Below are positions 36,120 through 44,511 of a stretch of 59,338 bases of DNA, in pieces. The DNA comes from an uncultured Bacteroidales bacterium. GTDB taxonomy: Bacteria; Bacteroidota; Bacteroidia; Bacteroidales; Bacteroidaceae. How positions within the stretch are numbered: position 1 is the first letter of the stretch; each line of letters begins with the position of its first letter. Below the pieces are notes generated by a model. That model was not told the origin of the DNA. It searched no databases and saw nothing but the letters and a program-made list of their open reading frames with translations. A program made the translations under genes and the position numbers. The stretch spans positions 1-59,338 of the forward strand of contig CADCGD010000007.1 in the NCBI GenBank assembly GCA_902800925.1. The letters run 5' to 3'.

Positions 36120-36422
36120 TTACGTATCAAGTCGCTTCAATTCTTTCTCTACTTTCTTGGTGTAGGCCTGACCCCTTGATATGAGATAACGAAAATAGAC
36201 CTCATCATCGACAATCTCAACGTGGAAAGTGAAGAATGCACGGTAACCACCGATACGGATACGATAAACCGTATGATAGCCGACAAGACGGGTGCAGTCG
36301 GTGATATCCTCTATTCCTTGAGCGGCCTTGACTTCCTTGATGACATCAAGAACACTGTCAAGTTGCTTGCCGGACAGTTTGTCAACGGCTTTTTCAAAGC
36401 TCTTTGAATACTTGACCTTCAT
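36120..36422 (-). CDS. RelE/ParE-family toxin
   Basis: This 100-residue protein (MKVKYSKSFEKAVDKLSGKQ, then YRIRIGGYRAFFTFHVEIVDDEVYFRYLISRG) has the RelE fold pattern with the central R-I-R-IGGYRAFF strand pair. RelE members cleave mRNA on the ribosome and ParE members poison gyrase; the sequence alone does not decide. It overlaps the antitoxin gene by 4 nt (36,419-36,422). Confidence 0.82.
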   Translation of the reverse strand: MKVKYSKSFEKAVDKLSGKQLDSVLDVIKEVKAAQGIEDITDCTRLVGYHTVYRIRIGGYRAFFTFHVEIVDDEVYFRYLISRGQAYTKKVEKELKRLDT

Positions 36423-36688
36423 AGACCATATTTCTTTTCAAAGGCTGCCTGTTCCTCGTCGCTGAGCATTTCCTGCCCTTCTGGATCTGTCTGCTGCAGA
36501 TACCTGAATATGGCCGCATCATCGTACGACTCGACCAGCTCATCAAGACTGCTCTCAATGAAATGCTTTAGGTTTGTGCCACGACTGGCTGCAATAACGG
36601 ACAGACCACGAAATGTGTCTGGCTTGATGTCAATGACTTTACGGCGCATGGCCGGTTTGGATGTTGTTTTTCTTACTGTTGCTTCCAT
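36419..36688 (-). CDS. Antitoxin partner of the RelE-like toxin
   Basis: This 89-residue protein runs from the ATG at 36,688 (MEATVRKTTSKPAMRRKVID). The DNA-binding part resembles a ribbon-helix-helix (KVIDIKPDTFRGLSVIAASRGTNLKHFIES) and the acidic C-terminal part (ESYDDAAIFRYLQQTDPEGQ) would bind the toxin. The open frame extends 147 nt upstream through the promoter, so the internal start is chosen. Confidence 0.78.
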   Translation of the reverse strand: MEATVRKTTSKPAMRRKVIDIKPDTFRGLSVIAASRGTNLKHFIESSLDELVESYDDAAIFRYLQQTDPEGQEMLSDEEQAAFEKKYGL

Positions 36689-36707
36689 AATTCTCTGAAT
36701 TTTGGGG

Positions 36708-36739
36708 CAAATATACAATATATATATGATATATACAAA
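36708..36739 (-). promoter_or_regulatory. Toxin-antitoxin promoter with AT-rich operator
   Basis: On the minus strand TTTG (36,739-36,736), 20 nt, then TATATTTG (36,715-36,708). The spacer is filled by alternating TATATA sequence with dyad symmetry around ATATATGATATAT, the expected place for autorepression by the antitoxin. Confidence 0.7.
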
Positions 36740-36772
36740 CTTTACTGCAACAATTTTGAGATGAAAAGAAAA

Positions 36773-36797
36773 TTCCCCTCCAACCCGTGAAGGGGAA
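36773..36797 (-). terminator. Terminator of the transfer operon
   Basis: On the minus strand TTCCCCT pairs with AGGGGAA, followed by TTTTCTTTT. It lies about 175 nt after the stop codon of the last transfer gene (36,972) and before the toxin-antitoxin promoter. Confidence 0.65.
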
Positions 36798-36911
36798 CTG
36801 CCAGTCCCTAACATCCGTCGGGGCAATTGCATCAACAGCTTTGGTCATCATCGCCAGCTTTATCGGTTACTACTGACGTCACGCTTCACCATGCAAGCTA
36901 TGTCATTAACG

Positions 36912-36985
36912 AACAACGATGATACCTGAACTTCAATGCCGGTAACTGGAACTGGAACAACAACAAACGCTTTATCTATTTAAAC
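36912..36985 (+). pseudogene. Asn-rich fragment resembling a DGR variable/template region
   Basis: On the plus strand the frame starting at 36,918 reads YLNFNAGNWNWNNNKR and then FIYLNGV. This resembles the Asn-rich C-terminal stretch (NFNNGNWNNNNK, followed by NNxNxVRPV) of diversity-generating retroelement targets, with the later Asn positions replaced by R, F, I, Y, L as adenine mutagenesis would do. Stop codons lie just before it, and no reverse transcriptase gene exists in the window. It could equally be a chance AAC-rich piece. Confidence 0.3.
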
Positions 36986-37289
36986 GGTGTCGCATGGCTG
37001 AATCGACGCGTTCAACGGCAACAGCTTTGGAGTCTGTGCGGACATTATACGCACGAACCATACGAAAAACGTTCAGGGCAAAAATGGATATCGTAAAACC
37101 AAAAACCAAGGCAAGGAAGGCTACCTTGTGGGCTGTGGCATGACGATGGATAAATTCTCCAAGGGTAGCCAACCCCATGATACGGGCAAATTTCTCACCC
37201 GCTGTTTTGCAACGTTCGTGGAGATCCTTGTACCGAGGGTCATTCTTGTCAGGAATAGGTTCACCTATGATCAACTTTTTCCAACTCAT
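36972..37289 (-). CDS. Small membrane protein of the transfer operon
   Basis: This 105-residue protein has one membrane segment near residues 56-75 (VAFLALVFGFTISIFALNVF) after a soluble N-terminal part (MSWKKLIIGEPIPDKNDPRY). It is the third gene after the VirB5- and VirB6-like genes. In Bacteroides conjugative elements a TraK-type membrane protein occupies this place, but this one is only half that length and I cannot confirm homology. Confidence 0.6.
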   Translation of the reverse strand: MSWKKLIIGEPIPDKNDPRYKDLHERCKTAGEKFARIMGLATLGEFIHRHATAHKVAFLALVFGFTISIFALNVFRMVRAYNVRTDSKAVAVERVDSAMRHRLNR

Positions 37290-37314
37290 AACTGTATAGA
37301 ATTTAATTCAATTA

Positions 37315-38427
37315 CTAAATTTTAAGCTTTCTTCCCATGCCTTCGGCAACACCCTCACCGAAACTACGGGCAGAATAGGCAGTATCTCCTTCAGGAATCA
37401 TCCATGCTGCCAAGTCAGGAACAAGGTTCAGACACTTCAGGGAAACAACGCTGGCTGCTAACAGGTAGCCGCCGGTAATGAAAGCGGTATGCAGATAACC
37501 GGTGAAAGTCTCTGGACTGGCCAACAGAGCGGACAGCTCTTCATACTGGATGCTGATGACGATGTCAAACAGCAGCAATACATAGAAGCCGACGAAATAT
37601 AACATGGCTCCATAGAAATGCACAGTCAGATATCGAGTTATCCATTTTGCCCAGGCTCCTTCCCACTTTGGTAGCAGAGAGAAAGCCCACATAATGGGAC
37701 CGAAAATGGTCAGCATACCCAACATAATCTGCTGGATATAAATAGTGGCCCACCATCCGATACGGAAGGTTACAAGGGCTATGAACATCACGAGCTTGTC
37801 AATCATGATGGTGATACCAGCAAAAGTGCTGATATCATTGAGCTTGGCAGACTGCTTGGACTCCTTCGAGACTTCCTCGGCATTGACGGCATCACCGACA
37901 GTGGTCTGCGTCCCTTCACTGTTGATATTCTTAAAAGCTGCCTTTAGATCGCCATTGGCATCAAAGAAGGTGGTGTCACGCTTGGCAATCAACGGCTTCA
38001 AGTCCTCGAACTTCTCCTGAACCTGCATGGCCTCGGCTTCATACAGGTCATGGGTATAGCTACCGATGCAGTTAGGAATATATGCCAGGCAGTCGAGGAC
38101 ACCACCATCGGCATACCAGAAGAACATCACAAAAGCAACGCCAAGAACTCTCAGAATCTTCAAGGGGTCGAAAGACTCTCCCTTGACCATCATCTTATAG
38201 GCCTGACCTGCGGCCATGATGATAGCAAACAGAGCACCCAAGGCCATACACATCTGGAGAATCCACCAGAAAGGACCTTGCTCGCCGATAAACGTCTCAT
38301 CGGTCAGAAACTCGTTGGTCTGGAAGATGACATCGTCAATCTGTTCCTCGAACAGCTCAACGCCAATACTATTGACGAAGCTTTCCGCACCTTCTGCAGC
38401 AAGAAATAAACTACTTATCAAACCCAT
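37315..38427 (-). CDS. TraJ/VirB6-like conjugal transfer membrane protein
   Basis: This 370-residue protein has a periplasmic N-terminal part, several membrane segments (WILQMCMALGALFAIIMAAG; IMLGMLTIFGPIMWAFSLLP; MLYFVGFYVLLLFDIVISI) and a central soluble loop. The pattern with GPIMWAFSLLPKWEGAWAKW fits the VirB6-like TraJ of Bacteroides conjugative elements, an inner-membrane channel component. It lies 13 nt after the upstream gene. No VirB4 ATPase follows. Confidence 0.78.
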   Translation of the reverse strand: MGLISSLFLAAEGAESFVNSIGVELFEEQIDDVIFQTNEFLTDETFIGEQGPFWWILQMCMALGALFAIIMAAGQAYKMMVKGESFDPLKILRVLGVAFVMFFWYADGGVLDCLAYIPNCIGSYTHDLYEAEAMQVQEKFEDLKPLIAKRDTTFFDANGDLKAAFKNINSEGTQTTVGDAVNAEEVSKESKQSAKLNDISTFAGITIMIDKLVMFIALVTFRIGWWATIYIQQIMLGMLTIFGPIMWAFSLLPKWEGAWAKWITRYLTVHFYGAMLYFVGFYVLLLFDIVISIQYEELSALLASPETFTGYLHTAFITGGYLLAASVVSLKCLNLVPDLAAWMIPEGDTAYSARSFGEGVAEGMGRKLKI

Positions 38428-38440
38428 ATATTATATATTT

Positions 38441-39169
38441 TTATTCTCCTATTCCATGAACACTGCCATTGGAGCCAGTCACCATGGACTTCTTCCAACG
38501 GGCAAAAGCTGACTTGACGGCATTCTTCGTATTGGCTTTGACAACAGGACTGCCCTCGGCCATGTCCTGGGTGGCTTTCAGACCTTGCCATTTGCATAAC
38601 ATCATGACAAGCTCATTATTGCGCTTAACCAAATCCTTGTAGATAAGCTGGTAAGCAGCCATACGCTTCATATTGGGAAGGTAGGCGTCACGGATAGCAT
38701 TGACCGACTGTGACAGACAGTTATAGATCTCTTCCCAATAACGCTTGTCGGCATAAGAGCCGCCTCTGGTGAGGATAAGGCCGATATTCTTCTTGAAAGC
38801 CTCCTGCTTCTTGGTGATCTTATCCTTCTCACTCAGCCATGCGGCATCGAGGACACCGCCAGTGCGGTCGGCGATATTCAAGGCCTCTACCTTAGCACGG
38901 CGGGTCAGCGATGAGTCAATTTGCTCAGCATACCCCAACTCCTGATGGATGCTGTTATACATCCACCAACGGGCGGCAAGCTTGTTCTCTTTCTTGGCCC
39001 AGCTGGAATAATCTTTATGAAGCCAATCATAATACCAATCTGGAGATAGAGAACCAATACCTTCCTCGGCAACGGTATACTGTCGCATGACAGCCCCGTC
39101 ATGGTTGTAGGTCTGTGCACCTATGGAGGTGCTGCAAAACAGAATTACAAAAACAATCTTTATTCTCAT
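38441..39169 (-). CDS. Exported transfer-operon protein (VirB5/TraI-like position)
   Basis: This 242-residue protein has a signal peptide (MRIKIVFVILFCSTSIGAQ). It is helical, with the segment AWLSEKDKITKKQEAFKKNI and a C-terminal FARWKKSMV. It resembles the periplasmic proteins found directly before TraJ in Bacteroidales transfer operons (DUF5045-type), in the place of VirB5. It is the first gene of the operon under the shared-box promoter. Confidence 0.65.
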   Translation of the reverse strand: MRIKIVFVILFCSTSIGAQTYNHDGAVMRQYTVAEEGIGSLSPDWYYDWLHKDYSSWAKKENKLAARWWMYNSIHQELGYAEQIDSSLTRRAKVEALNIADRTGGVLDAAWLSEKDKITKKQEAFKKNIGLILTRGGSYADKRYWEEIYNCLSQSVNAIRDAYLPNMKRMAAYQLIYKDLVKRNNELVMMLCKWQGLKATQDMAEGSPVVKANTKNAVKSAFARWKKSMVTGSNGSVHGIGE

Positions 39170-39197
39170 ATCGTTGCTAATTTGTTGTTGTTTGGCA

Positions 39198-39268
39198 CAA
39201 AGTTACATGATAATAAACTAACACGCGAAAATACGAGTTTCAAAGTCTTGAATTAACTATTTTAAGAC
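39198..39268 (-). promoter_or_regulatory. Shared-box promoter of the transfer operon
   Basis: The 24-bp box (39,268-39,245, minus strand) reads GTCTTAAAATAG then TTAATTCAAGAC, exactly the consensus. After 39 nt the -7 box TAACTTTG begins at 39,205. The -33 position reads TTTTCGCG instead of TTTG. The gene start is 28 nt after the -7 box. Confidence 0.8.
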
Positions 39269-39274
39269 CATTTT

Positions 39275-39312
39275 GAGAAAAAGAGCTACTTCCCATCGAG
39301 GAAAGCAGCTCT
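39275..39312 (-). terminator. Terminator upstream of the transfer promoter
   Basis: On the minus strand AGAGCTGCTTTCC pairs with GGGAAGTAGCTCT around a short loop and is followed by TTTTTCTC. It ends the partition gene unit (39,367-40,885) directly before the shared box. A closely similar hairpin stands in the same relation to the box in element B (54,189-54,228). Confidence 0.75.
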
Positions 39313-39366
39313 ATCTAATAGTGTGAAACTATTAATGCCAGAAGCGGCTGTTAATCTTCAAAATTC

Positions 39367-39801
39367 TCAGCTTCTATTGTCTATATCCTTGGTTTCTTCA
39401 ATGAGAGTACGTAGTGATTCCATGACATCAGAAACATAGTGGAGAAGATAAACATCAACACCTGAACCATCCAAATCCAACATTTTTACAAGTTCGCCGA
39501 GAACTACACTAAGCTTCTCGTTATTCTTCTGGAATGTTTCATGATTGGATTTCAGGTAGTTCAGGACTGCTGCGTCTCTGCTGCTGACAATTTCGTTGTC
39601 ACTATTATTCGATGATATCCCGTCAAGAAGTTCAGATGCCTGGCGCATCTCCTGTGAGGCATTCTTCATCGTTGTTATGACTGATTGCTTTTCTGGGAAA
39701 ACAACATTATCACCATCTATTTTTGTGATGGAAGATTCCAACTCAATGGCGTAACTCTTCAGGGAGTTAGCCTCATTTGCTAATTTTACTAATTGTTTCA
39801 T
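39367..39801 (-). CDS. Helical protein of the partition region, unknown
   Basis: This 144-residue, helical, acidic protein (MKQLVKLANEANSLKSYAIE, then KSNHETFQKNNEKLSVVLGELVKMLDLDG) has no motif I recognise. It is third in a leftward unit with ParA and its partner. A TTTACTAATT sequence occurs both in its first codons and just upstream (39,786 and 39,804). Confidence 0.6.
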   Translation of the reverse strand: MKQLVKLANEANSLKSYAIELESSITKIDGDNVVFPEKQSVITTMKNASQEMRQASELLDGISSNNSDNEIVSSRDAAVLNYLKSNHETFQKNNEKLSVVLGELVKMLDLDGSGVDVYLLHYVSDVMESLRTLIEETKDIDNRS

Positions 39802-39852
39802 ACTTTACTAATTTTGCTAATATTATACATTTTACTATTTATACTTATCGCA

Positions 39853-40233
39853 CTATCCAAACAAAGTTTGTGTCTTTTGTAAAGTTAGTGCTTTCTTTCC
39901 GTGTTTTTTCTTTATATCATCTAATCCCTTTTGGATAAGTTGCTCGGCGGCAGATACCTCTGAGCAGCAGAAGAACTGGGCCACGGCCTTTACCTGGTCT
40001 ATCATCTGCTGGGGTAGGACGTAGGTGTGGCGGGTATAACCTGGCTTGCACCCACGTGCTGCACCATAAGTCGCTCTCTTGCCATCAGATGTTTCTTGCA
40101 TACTATCAGGCTTATCAGACTTCTCTTTCTTTGTCCTTCTACCTTTGCTCGCTTCTGTAGTATTAACACCATTCTCGAACACCGTGCCTGCCATGTCAAA
40201 GGCAGATAACTCATTTTTATACTTCTTTGCCAT
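39853..40233 (-). CDS. ParA partner / DUF3408-like DNA-binding protein
   Basis: This 126-residue protein has a basic, disordered N-terminal half (SKGRRTKKEKSDKPDS) and a C-terminal part resembling a ribbon-helix-helix (KPGYTRHTYVLPQQMIDQVKAVAQFFCCSEVSAAEQLIQKGL). It starts 1 nt after the ParA stop, the usual arrangement for a ParA-centromere-binding pair or for TraA-TraB of Bacteroides elements. Confidence 0.65.
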   Translation of the reverse strand: MAKKYKNELSAFDMAGTVFENGVNTTEASKGRRTKKEKSDKPDSMQETSDGKRATYGAARGCKPGYTRHTYVLPQQMIDQVKAVAQFFCCSEVSAAEQLIQKGLDDIKKKHGKKALTLQKTQTLFG

Positions 40234-40234
40234 G

Positions 40235-40885
40235 TTACTTGATTTTTTCGTTTATAATGTTTACGATTGCGTCGAAAGATGATCTGACTACACGACGCTG
40301 CTTGTAGTTCATACCAAGGGTGTTAGAAACCCTAATGTCCAGACTGTCAGCAATACCAGGTAGAACATCACCGAATTTTGCAAAGGCGGTGTTAGCCTGC
40401 TCGATGGCAGCTCTCAATTCTTCTCGTTTATCATCGTATTGTGTTACAAGATTTGGAAGGAACAGTCTCTTAGCCTTGCTGATGCCCTTAACAACTTCTG
40501 CGAAGGATGCTGTCTCGCGGACATTCATCCGGTCAAAGCGGAATGGCATGATAATGATATCGGCAGAGTGATAGACGTACTTCAGGTTGTTATTATCAAC
40601 GGAACCAGGACAGTCTATCAGGACGATACCGGGGACTTTCCTAACTTTAGTCAGTCGTTCCTGAATGGTATCATCAAGTCTGAACGGCCAGACCTGCCAA
40701 GGCACTTCTATATTCCTATACCCCAAATCGTCAAAGCGGTTTTTCCTGAGAGAAAGCTGGGTGTCTGCATCGAGTACTGCTACAGGTAGGCCTTGTTCCA
40801 CGCAGTATGTAGCAAGCAGACTGCACAGGGTTGACTTTCCAACTCCACCTTTTTGGCTGGCAAGTGAAATGATTAAATTCTTCAT
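40235..40885 (-). CDS. ParA-family partition ATPase
   Basis: This 216-residue protein has the deviant Walker A motif KGGVGKST (residues 13-20) and the two conserved acidic sites VAVLDADTQLSL and VLIDCPGS. It is of the short ParA type without an N-terminal HTH. It would segregate an excised circular form or stage transfer (TraA of CTnDOT is of this type). Confidence 0.9.
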   Translation of the reverse strand: MKNLIISLASQKGGVGKSTLCSLLATYCVEQGLPVAVLDADTQLSLRKNRFDDLGYRNIEVPWQVWPFRLDDTIQERLTKVRKVPGIVLIDCPGSVDNNNLKYVYHSADIIIMPFRFDRMNVRETASFAEVVKGISKAKRLFLPNLVTQYDDKREELRAAIEQANTAFAKFGDVLPGIADSLDIRVSNTLGMNYKQRRVVRSSFDAIVNIINEKIK

Positions 40886-40942
40886 AACTTTGTTATTTTT
40901 ATGTTTATTACTAAATTAGCTAACTTTTTAGAGTTAGGACTA

Positions 40943-41449
40943 TTAGCGTCCCAAACCTCTGGACTTACCATAGTCTGGGTTCTTCTCTATATCACACAAA
41001 ACGTCATCAAGACGCTGCAGCTCTTCATGGCTGAGCGCATGAATACAGTCAATGGCCACCTTCTGACCAATAATGTGGCGGTGACTGTAAGGATCTGCAA
41101 AATTCAATAGCTGAGCAACGTCATTAGATGTTACTTCCTCTGGTCGTACCATCCAATGCTTGCAGAAAAAGTCGTTCACAATCCGATCGGTATCGTCTTG
41201 GGTACGAATGTCTGCTGGCTTGGCAGCAATATCCTTTACCCATGGCTCCTCTTCAATAGTCTCGATGATATCCTCACGGTCGTAACCGTCCGGCTCCTGT
41301 GGGGTGGGGATGCCCATGGCCTCACACAGCTCGTTGAATGAGTTGCGTAGCCAAGCAATGCCTTTGTGCATTCCATTGCCGGTGATGTGCTCAATGGCAT
41401 ACTGAACTGTCTGGTCTTGTAATTTTTTTAGTTTGTTATTTTCTTCCAT
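40943..41449 (-). CDS. Unknown acidic protein between iterons and parA
   Basis: This 168-residue acidic protein (YAIEHITGNGMHKGIAWLRN, EAMGIPTPQEPDGYDREDI, HALSHEELQRLDDVLCDIE) belongs to no family I recognise. It lies 57 nt upstream of parA in the same direction. It could serve partition or replication control. Confidence 0.6.
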   Translation of the reverse strand: MEENNKLKKLQDQTVQYAIEHITGNGMHKGIAWLRNSFNELCEAMGIPTPQEPDGYDREDIIETIEEEPWVKDIAAKPADIRTQDDTDRIVNDFFCKHWMVRPEEVTSNDVAQLLNFADPYSHRHIIGQKVAIDCIHALSHEELQRLDDVLCDIEKNPDYGKSRGLGR

Positions 41450-41599
41450 AGTTATCTTATCTATTATGTTTATTTCTTCAGATGTATCTCTCTACTTTTT
41501 ATTCTTTCTTTGTCTTTGTCTTTCATCGCGCAGCTATTAAATGAGAAACGTCCCCCAAATTCCCCATAAATTTGGGGCAAGTTTCTCTATTTCTATAAT

Positions 41600-41620
41600 T
41601 ACTTAGTTCATTACTAAGTA
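41600..41620. other. Palindrome TACTTAGT-N5-ACTAAGTA
   Basis: Two 8-bp arms are separated by TTCATT-like five bases (TCATT). A relative with arms TTTAGT and ACTAAA and the same 5-nt spacer lies at 44,968-44,984 upstream of the tandem-HTH regulator. They are candidate operator or centromere sites. Confidence 0.5.
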
Positions 41621-41692
41621 TTATATAAATTATTTCTAAGCATTTTTTAGATGTGCAAACATCTGTACTACAGTATGTTAAACAGGTGCTTT

Positions 41693-41854
41693 GCTCATTT
41701 TTTGTACCTATTCTGCTCATTTTTTGTACCTATTTTAAATGCTTTTGCTCATTTTTTGTACCTATTCTGCTCATTTTTTGTACCTATTTTAAATGCTTTT
41801 GCTCATTTTTTGTACCTATTCTGCTCATTTTTTGTACCTATTCTACTCATTTTT
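41693..41854. repeat. Iteron array, six copies of a 20-bp unit plus a partial
   Basis: The unit GCTCATTTTTTGTACCTATT starts at 41,693, 41,715, 41,747, 41,769, 41,801 and 41,823, with a degenerate seventh from 41,845. Spacing alternates between 22 and 32 bp, giving three 54-bp superunits, each a close pair plus TTAAATGCTTTT. The array touches the stop codon of the putative initiator gene and is the best candidate for the replication origin of element A. Confidence 0.88.
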
Positions 41855-42907
41855 CTGGGAGACTGAAGAATTTTTATTCTCATCCTTACGGGGAAAGAAT
41901 TTCTGATTAATCTTCAAAATATATAATTTTTCTCCTGTTGAACCTGTGCTTTCTTCGGAATCTTCTAATATTCCTGTAAACTTACATGCAGCTATTGCTT
42001 CTTCTGCTATTTTCTTACAGGCAGCATAATCCCGAACAATAAATCGATCATGTGCAAGTGTATCGTATAATAACGACGCATACATCTTTAATTTCTTGTT
42101 TCCCATACTACCGGCCTGCTTAAGCTTCTGATCCAACGTAATAGCTGACTGTGGAGGTATTTTGTTATTATAATATTCCGTCAGTTTGGAGGCAGTACCA
42201 TACGAATGTATGTATACATTCTTAATATTCGCAAAGAATGCCTCATGTAATTTAATGAAGCCAAATACGCTACGTTTATTCGATGTTCCCCCAAGTGTAA
42301 TCAGATTGTCGTACATGAAGGTGGTTTCTATTTCTCCTGTTACTCTATTGGGGGCATCATAAACAAGCATACCTCTCCATTTACTAATGTCATCACCCTT
42401 ATAAGTTGGTATACCAGCCAATTGACGAAGATGATTCAATATATCATGCGTCTTTTTACCAGGATTCTTGGTGTTATAAATCCTACACGCAAGTGCATAG
42501 GCTGATGTATAAACTCTTCCATAATATCCACCATTGTTTAACATAAAATTAGGATTATTAAAGTCCGTATTGGTTGCAACTTGCTCATTATACATTTCAA
42601 GAAGCACCATAACAATAAACCTTTTTGTTCTGTCAAGTATAATCTGTTCACCTTTTTGATTGTAGAGACTGACGGTTTCACTGACATTTAATTTTTTTGC
42701 CAACTGTTCATATTGTGCTTGTGCATCTTTATCAAGTTCTGTGAAAAGAAGATGGGGTTTTTTTCTGGAGCCGTTTATCTGTGCCGCATTGGTATAAATA
42801 CCATAATAATGTGGACGGCAAATGACCTTGCTGTCACCCATAAGAGTCTTAGGAATCTTCTTTGACTCCCTTGAAATATCCTTTATATCCTTCTTTTCCT
42901 TTGACAT
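41843..42907 (-). CDS. Putative iteron-binding replication initiator
   Basis: This 354-residue basic protein (MSKEKKDIKDISRESKKIPK, then RTKRFIVMVLLEMYNEQVAT, and YALACRIYNTKNPGKKTHDILNHLRQLAG) has no motif I can name with certainty. Its place between a DnaB-type helicase gene and an iteron array suggests a Rep initiator. Its 3' end runs into the partial seventh iteron. Family searches could place it elsewhere. Confidence 0.55.
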   Translation of the reverse strand: MSKEKKDIKDISRESKKIPKTLMGDSKVICRPHYYGIYTNAAQINGSRKKPHLLFTELDKDAQAQYEQLAKKLNVSETVSLYNQKGEQIILDRTKRFIVMVLLEMYNEQVATNTDFNNPNFMLNNGGYYGRVYTSAYALACRIYNTKNPGKKTHDILNHLRQLAGIPTYKGDDISKWRGMLVYDAPNRVTGEIETTFMYDNLITLGGTSNKRSVFGFIKLHEAFFANIKNVYIHSYGTASKLTEYYNNKIPPQSAITLDQKLKQAGSMGNKKLKMYASLLYDTLAHDRFIVRDYAACKKIAEEAIAACKFTGILEDSEESTGSTGEKLYILKINQKFFPRKDENKNSSVSQKNE

Positions 42908-42916
42908 AGCTATTAT

Positions 42917-44485
42917 TTAGAAAGGTACATACGTTTCAGATGTTTTGTTACTTTTATCAAAATCAAGTTCCTGCTGCTTTGACTGTGGCTGATTGATTTC
43001 TGCAGTGGTGACATCACCATAATCGAGAATACGCCCAGTGTTTCCCTCGAAAGGGAAAGTTGCCTTAAGACCACTGCAACGGTCGCGACGCTTCAGAATC
43101 TTGGCAAAGATAGCAGATGAGTTGTATTCCAACGTTCCCTGTGCATCGGCTATCTTCTGTCGTTCCTCATCGCTACCAGGGTCTTCCGTCTTTTGACAGT
43201 TCCATAAAGCTACTATAGTATTGGCTATTCGCTCTATATCGCCAGCTTCGCCAATGTTCGTTGGCAGAAGGTCTCTGATAGATTTTACCTGGCGATTGAA
43301 CTGAGCACCAAAAACGATAGGCAGTCCATACTCCTTATCGACAGCAAGATTCTTAAGGTTTATACATATCTCCTTCATTTCATCTTCGCGTGAACGATAT
43401 TTACTCCTGATGGGAGCGTTAAGGAGCTGGACATAATCGACGAATGCAATGTCGCACAAACCCTTCCGACGCATTTCCTTAATATAAGAAGCCAGGGTGT
43501 CGACCGGAAAATCTATATACTGAATGTTGAGACGGCCAGTCTCTATCAACTTGTAGAATGCAGCTTCTTGTACAGCAAATTCTCTGACAGCTTGCTTATT
43601 ACCTAAGAAATGCCGATAGTCTTCCTCGTCCATTTTACTGAGTGGTGGTAATTTAGTTACATCACCGCCTGCTATAGTGTGATTAGCTATAATCTCTCTG
43701 TTATTATTGCCGAGGATAACTTTAGCATAAGTGTTCAGCATATTGACATACACACTTTCCAGGGCTTCTTCATAACTAAGATAGAGAACTTTCTTCTCTG
43801 GGTAGGCGGTACAGACGTGGAGTGCAAGATTAATCAGGAAGGTACTCTTGCAATGTCCTGTGGCACCCACAATGAAGGTAAGTGCCTTTGGCGGTATCAT
43901 CAACTCTTCTTTCTCTCGATGCCCGAAATGATAACCGGTAGAGAGCCTTTGACCTCGCAAAAGAAGCCTTTCGCGAATTTCTCCTTTCTGGGCACCTTTA
44001 AAGTAGGGTGAGAATACGTCAAGTGCCATTGCATCGGCATCAGCCTTTAATTCTTCTATGTTCTTAATTACATCATCAATGCAAATTGTGGGGTCTGTAC
44101 TGCCATTTGCAAGCAGCTGAGACATTATCTGTGCTTTTCGCCGAAGTGCGAGATCCCGCAAAATCCTCACATGCTCGAAAAAATTTACCTCCTGTCCGGG
44201 ATGCCACTCAGTACGAACGACGACATCTGCAGCCTCGATATTCTTGATACCCATAGTATTCACCCTGTCCATAATTGTGATAGGATCGGGGACGATACTT
44301 GAATTGATAAGCTCTACTATTACGCCGAAGATAGTTTTGTTCACATCGTAATAGAATAGGTCTGGACTTAGACGTGCATTATAAAAGGCATCAAAGTTAC
44401 CTTCACTGCATGACCACACGAGAGAACCTATTACAGTGGCCTCTAAATTTTCATCATGCAAAAGAAATTCTGTGTTCTCAGTCAT
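42917..44485 (-). CDS. DnaB-type replicative helicase of element A
   Basis: This 522-residue protein has the DnaB N-terminal domain (EATVIGSLVWSCSEGNFDAF; NKTIFGVIVELINS) and a RecA-like core with Walker A GATGHCKST near residue 208, Walker B CDIAFVDYVQLLN near 340, and ARRDSIE-like GAQFNRQV. The ending is Gln/Asp-rich. The Walker A has CK where the family usually has GK, a conservative but notable change. It lies 9 nt upstream of the putative initiator. Confidence 0.85.
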   Translation of the reverse strand: MTENTEFLLHDENLEATVIGSLVWSCSEGNFDAFYNARLSPDLFYYDVNKTIFGVIVELINSSIVPDPITIMDRVNTMGIKNIEAADVVVRTEWHPGQEVNFFEHVRILRDLALRRKAQIMSQLLANGSTDPTICIDDVIKNIEELKADADAMALDVFSPYFKGAQKGEIRERLLLRGQRLSTGYHFGHREKEELMIPPKALTFIVGATGHCKSTFLINLALHVCTAYPEKKVLYLSYEEALESVYVNMLNTYAKVILGNNNREIIANHTIAGGDVTKLPPLSKMDEEDYRHFLGNKQAVREFAVQEAAFYKLIETGRLNIQYIDFPVDTLASYIKEMRRKGLCDIAFVDYVQLLNAPIRSKYRSREDEMKEICINLKNLAVDKEYGLPIVFGAQFNRQVKSIRDLLPTNIGEAGDIERIANTIVALWNCQKTEDPGSDEERQKIADAQGTLEYNSSAIFAKILKRRDRCSGLKATFPFEGNTGRILDYGDVTTAEINQPQSKQQELDFDKSNKTSETYVPF

Positions 44486-44511
44486 ATTATTAATTCCATG
44501 TTAATGTATCA

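Noticed and set aside
41693-41854. CRISPR-like regular repeats
   Set aside because: The spacers are either 2 nt or a constant 12 nt and identical to each other, so this is an iteron array. No cas genes are present.
41651-41910. Two overlapping plus-strand open frames rich in FCSFFVPIL
   Set aside because: They are translations of the iteron array, with repeated residues every 18 positions, no start context, and antisense to the initiator gene.
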